Origin: Balanoglossus misakiensis
Lineage: Eukaryota > Hemichordata
Assembly (NCBI GenBank): GCA_040954595.2
Contig: CM082596.2
Span: 558,001 to 622,000 of the forward strand
Reading direction: 5' to 3'
DNA: 64,000 nt
Below are positions 60,485-64,000 of this stretch, piece by piece (the stretch's first letter is position 1; each line of letters begins with the position of its first letter). Both the position numbers and the translations under genes were made by a program. The notes below the pieces were generated by a model. That model did no database searches, was not told the origin of the DNA, and saw only the letters and a program-made list of their open reading frames with translations.

Positions 60485-61448
60485 TGCTCGCCATGGGTGA
60501 ACCTTCTGTCATCCAGCGATACAATCTTACCAAACTGTCAATATTACTACAAACACTACACAGTCTGTGTTATATCTTTGAGGGTTACTGACTCTCAGTT
60601 CCGTCCAGTGCCAGAATGTCTCAGTTTCTACCTCATGTTGAGCACGTCAAAAGGGAACGTCTCAGATCTCAGAACGTCTTGAGCTTACGTGACAATCTGA
60701 GACATTCCCTTATGCTCTACAGGGGTGGGATTTGAAATACTTGTAAATACCTGTACAGTTGTCCACATATGACACTTTTACACAAATATGTTATGTATTG
60801 TAAGTCTCGTATTTAATCTTATTTAGGCTATGCCAGTTACACTTTACTTAAACCAATCACTAAACCTTTGGCTTATACATTTGTACATTAACAAAATCAC
60901 CTTCTCAAGGCGAGAAATGTGCAAACTATTATGATTTAACATCAATTTACTTATCATTAACAGTTATCATGAAAATGTTTTTCAAACAAGGACTGACCTT
61001 AAGAAATATATTCCTCCACCAATTATTCACTGGATTAACATATTTAACTGTAAAAAACCTTGCTATGAAATATTTCCCTGAATAACCATTTGATCGTCAT
61101 GCTGCTCTGTATACCAACAAATTCTTTTTCTTGTATACCACCCATTGTTGCTTATGGAAACAATTCATCAGGAAAGTGTCCTCTAATGAAAGACAAATGT
61201 GATGCTACGGGTTCATTTTCTCACAAAAATTTATAAAAAAAGTACTTAATTTCAATTTACACCAGTTGATAATGGAAAACAATTCAAAGTGCTGGCCACA
61301 CCCCTAAATACTGGCTTCAAGCACAGTCCGACTTCCCCTTTTATTTAAAATGCAAAAAGAGTAGAAATAATAAGAATTTGATGTAAATATAATGAGAAAA
61401 GTTCAGTCATCAGACAACCACAGAGTTCCTTGACCCTTTGACTCAAAT
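60485..61448. other. 3' flank between two convergent genes
   Basis: Likely 3' untranslated sequence of the LRR-caspase gene (from 60485) and of the convergent membrane-protein gene (below 61449). It is AT-rich, without a supported coding region. I could not fix either polyadenylation site. Confidence 0.5.
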
Positions 61449-64000
61449 CTATGTTTCATCCGTTGAATGGGACGATTGAAATACTGTATTCTGCATTGTA
61501 CTTTGCATACCTGTGACAGTTCTAAGATACCTCTCATAATCCATTCCCATGTAAAGCTGTGGATGTTTGTCGATGGTGAAGAGTAAATTGACTGAGGCTT
61601 TATACTGGTCTGTGTTTGCACCTACGGACTGGTACAGCAACTGCAGACCGTTGCTACGAGCTGCTTCTAACACTGCAAAGGCATCCGCCTCTCCCATAGT
61701 GATGATTCTATCTGATATAGCAGTAGCGTTTTCATTTATCTCTCGCACTGTGAAAAGAGAAGAGAACCATAAGATACAATACGATATGATACTACAATGT
61801 ATTTATATATTGCCTGGTATCTCACAAAAATAGTTCTTAAGTTTAGACTTAAACACTTGAGAACATCATGCTAAACGAATGTTTTTACACGTGTCAAATT
61901 ACAGTATTAAATATACTTTTTACAAATCAAGTTGTTATGAAATATATTCTGAGCACCCATACCTTCATTGAGTGTCTTTTCCTTCATGGCTTCAGTTTCT
62001 TTCAGAGTGAGTGCAGATTCCTGATTGAAAAGTTCTGTCTCAGCAGTAATGATCAGCATTTGTTGTGTCATGAATCTGTTCATAAGTGAATCATTCAACT
62101 CAATCCGTCCAAGCTGGAAATATCGCACATCAATGTGGTAACCTCTGTTGCAGTCAGTAGCATTGCTGCAGGGCACACAATCATCTAACTCAGCTGGGCA
62201 TTCTGTTGGACAGCAGTTACCTGTGGTGACAACCAATTATTAGAACTCTACCCCAAAGTTGGTTAACGGCCTAACCACATTTCACACAGTATGACCATAA
62301 TCATCACTAACACAAGGCTGGTGGTTAGTTGTTCAAACGCTGCACGACTAACCAACTAGAAATGCCATTTGTAATTTCATCTATGGTGATCCCAAATACC
62401 AAATCTTACCACCAAGTTTTTGTCTGACAGCTCTGTGAAGACCTTGTTCGGTTTTCTCTCTTTCTTGAATAAATTCATTGATTGAAAACTGACTGCCTGC
62501 ATTCTTCACTTCTGCATAGGCGATTTTCTCAATCACTGGTTCAAAGTCAGCATCGTACTTTTCAAAGAGAAGGCCAAGTTCATCACCCCTGAGTGAAAGA
62601 AAACAATTCCAATGTTATCTTTTACCTGGGCATTGCAGGAATGGTTTTAAAATTCCAGAAATGATTGTTCAGAAATGTCCAAAACGTTTGTCAGTTCAGA
62701 GTAACAGGTTCCACTGTAATTCATTCTTAACATCGAACACAGATCACAAGGGAGAGTTTTTTTTTAGTATTCTTCAAACTTACTTTAGGAAATACTGAAA
62801 TGTACAGTTCATCGTAAATTCCAGTTTTTCAGCTGAAAATACCCGCAAATCGTTCAGAGACACCATATAAGCAATTCGATGAAACTCTCTGAATTTAAAA
62901 TCCGGACCGATGCCGTGTCTTCCTGATGTGTACGTCTTGCCTTCATCCACCTCTCCCGTTGATTTCTGCTCCTTCAATCCAAACTGCAATTGAACCAAAA
63001 CATTGTCATATAGGGACTCATCACAGCAATCTTGTGGCATTAACAGAATAATCTCAGACACTTTGCCAAAAAGAAATATCAAAACCATACACACACTTAC
63101 CCTGTAGTATTCCAGATACTTGAATGTCATTGGTACAAGAATCAAAATCAATAAGAACCCAATGATGATGACAAGCCCAAAGATGACAAAAATCACATTA
63201 CAGATGTCAACTCTCTTTGCTTTCGGTTCCACATCTTCCAACTCCTCTGATGGTCTACTTGTTTTCTCAAATCTCACATCAGGAACATCAGAATATACAG
63301 CTTCTCTTCCATCATGATGATCTTCTAAATCTACATTCCTCAGAGTTACCAACGACGTCTCAGCATATTCATTGCCATCTCCAAATGTAGTCACTGAACA
63401 AGAAGCTCCATCACCCGTATCTGGTGAGAATGTTTGCATTTCCAACGTCGGCACTGTCAGTTCCAGGAATGGTCGGTCCGATTTCTGGGATGAGCCAGTT
63501 GAGAGCGCATCCTCATATGCAGGTGGGGGTGGCACTTTCCAGTTTTCCACAATCTCTCCCTCCTCTGCAGATATGGGCCTTCTTCTCCAAGGATGCCTAG
63601 GGGTTTCTGACCCCTCAGATGACATGGATGGCTGAGTGTCCAGGGAGAACTCACTCCCAAGACCATCTGAATACTACAAGCAGAGAAATGAATCCTGTTT
63701 GTACTTTTGAACAGATGAAAGTCAGACTTCAAATACACAAGTGTTTGCATAACAGTACAACATGGAAAGTTATTGAATGCCAAAAAGTTACAGCAATGGG
63801 TGAATAATAACATGGTGTTATTTACCTCAGGCATATCATAGACATCATCATCATCATCATCATCATTTGGTCTTGGTGGTACGGGCGGTGGTGGTACTGT
63901 AGGCAAAACTGGTGGTTCTCTCTCTCTGTTACGATCCCCTACAAGATACAAACCCACATGAATGTGAACATTGATCACCAATTTATATTCCCTCAGTGGT
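61449..64000 (-). CDS. Single-pass membrane protein with SPFH/band-7-like domain (N-terminus beyond window)
   Basis: Minus-strand exons 63826-63938, 63101-63673, 62784-62983, 62410-62588, 61963-62220 and 61449-61747 join in phase and give 539 residues. The 5' end lies outside the window. The N-terminal part is proline-rich and acidic (VPPPPVPPRP, seven Asp, PPPPAYED with a WW-binding PPAY). One membrane helix (VIFVIFGLVIIIGFLLILILV) follows. The C-terminal part has the SPFH pattern: a beta-rich start (VSLNDLRVFSAEKLEFTMN), NEFIQEREKTEQGLH, QLGRIELND, then a charged, Ala-rich coiled coil (EADAFAVLEAARSNG). A cysteine-rich insert (NCCPTECPAELDDCVPC) and several N-glycosylation sequons suggest this side is extracellular or lumenal. 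SPFH proteins form membrane microdomain rings. I do not recognise an orthologue by name. A possible donor (ACAG|GTATGC) near 61509 means the last exon could end earlier. Confidence 0.7.
63843..63864 (+). repeat. (ATC)n coding microsatellite (poly-Asp)
   Basis: A run of ATC/CAT triplets inside a coding exon of the membrane-protein gene, read on the minus strand as GAT codons for seven Asp residues. The length is probably polymorphic. Confidence 0.85.

Overview
This window is nuclear genomic DNA from an animal, most likely a marine invertebrate deuterostome (a hemichordate or other ambulacrarian is my best guess; this is not proven). The sequence is AT-rich. Its genes have short exons split by GT-AG introns of about 60-700 bp, and it carries microsatellites and a palindromic MITE. 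All gene products are metazoan families. Gene models were built by hand by matching splice sites and reading phase. For the complete genes every internal junction is in phase and the total coding length is divisible by three.

Layout. Positions 1-13,800 are non-coding as far as I can see, with one degenerate tandem repeat at about 9.2-9.5 kb. Positions 13,800-20,970 lie upstream of an Sp5-type zinc-finger gene. They hold a strongly patterned array of a recurring composite element: TCAAAG, three bases, RCCGCC, often followed by TGTCAATCA. This reads as a TCF HMG site plus a TCF Helper site plus a TALE (PBX/PREP-type) site. Sp5 (+, 21,186-22,610, two coding exons) follows. A convergent intergenic stretch with a cluster of RFX X-box-like motifs separates it from a complete class III myosin (Myo3, -, 26,203-40,505, 34 coding exons plus one alternative exon). 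A CpG-rich candidate promoter lies near 44-45 kb, and a TTAA-flanked palindromic element at 46,024-46,633. Ulk4 (-, 47,331-55,408, 25 coding exons) comes next with a candidate non-coding first exon at about 55.93 kb. A minisatellite and a gene joining 14 leucine-rich repeats to a caspase-8-like protease domain (+, 58,130-60,484, two coding exons) follow. The window ends inside a single-pass membrane protein with an SPFH/band-7-like domain (-, 61,449 to beyond 64,000).

How the genes relate. Sp5 and a class III myosin are also neighbours in vertebrates (SP5/MYO3B), so this looks like retained ancient linkage, here in convergent orientation. Sp5 is a known direct Wnt/beta-catenin target elsewhere, which gives the TCF-like array a natural function. 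Myo3 (kinase plus motor, actin protrusions) and Ulk4 (pseudokinase, linked to cilia and microtubules) have no obvious joint pathway.

The most unusual items are: (1) the LRR-caspase fusion, whose LRRs and first caspase strands sit in one uninterrupted exon; (2) the repeated TCF/Helper/TALE elements upstream of Sp5; (3) two splicing switches in Myo3, a pair of mutually exclusive exons in the actin-binding loop 2 and an 897-bp in-frame cassette exon inserted inside an IQ motif.
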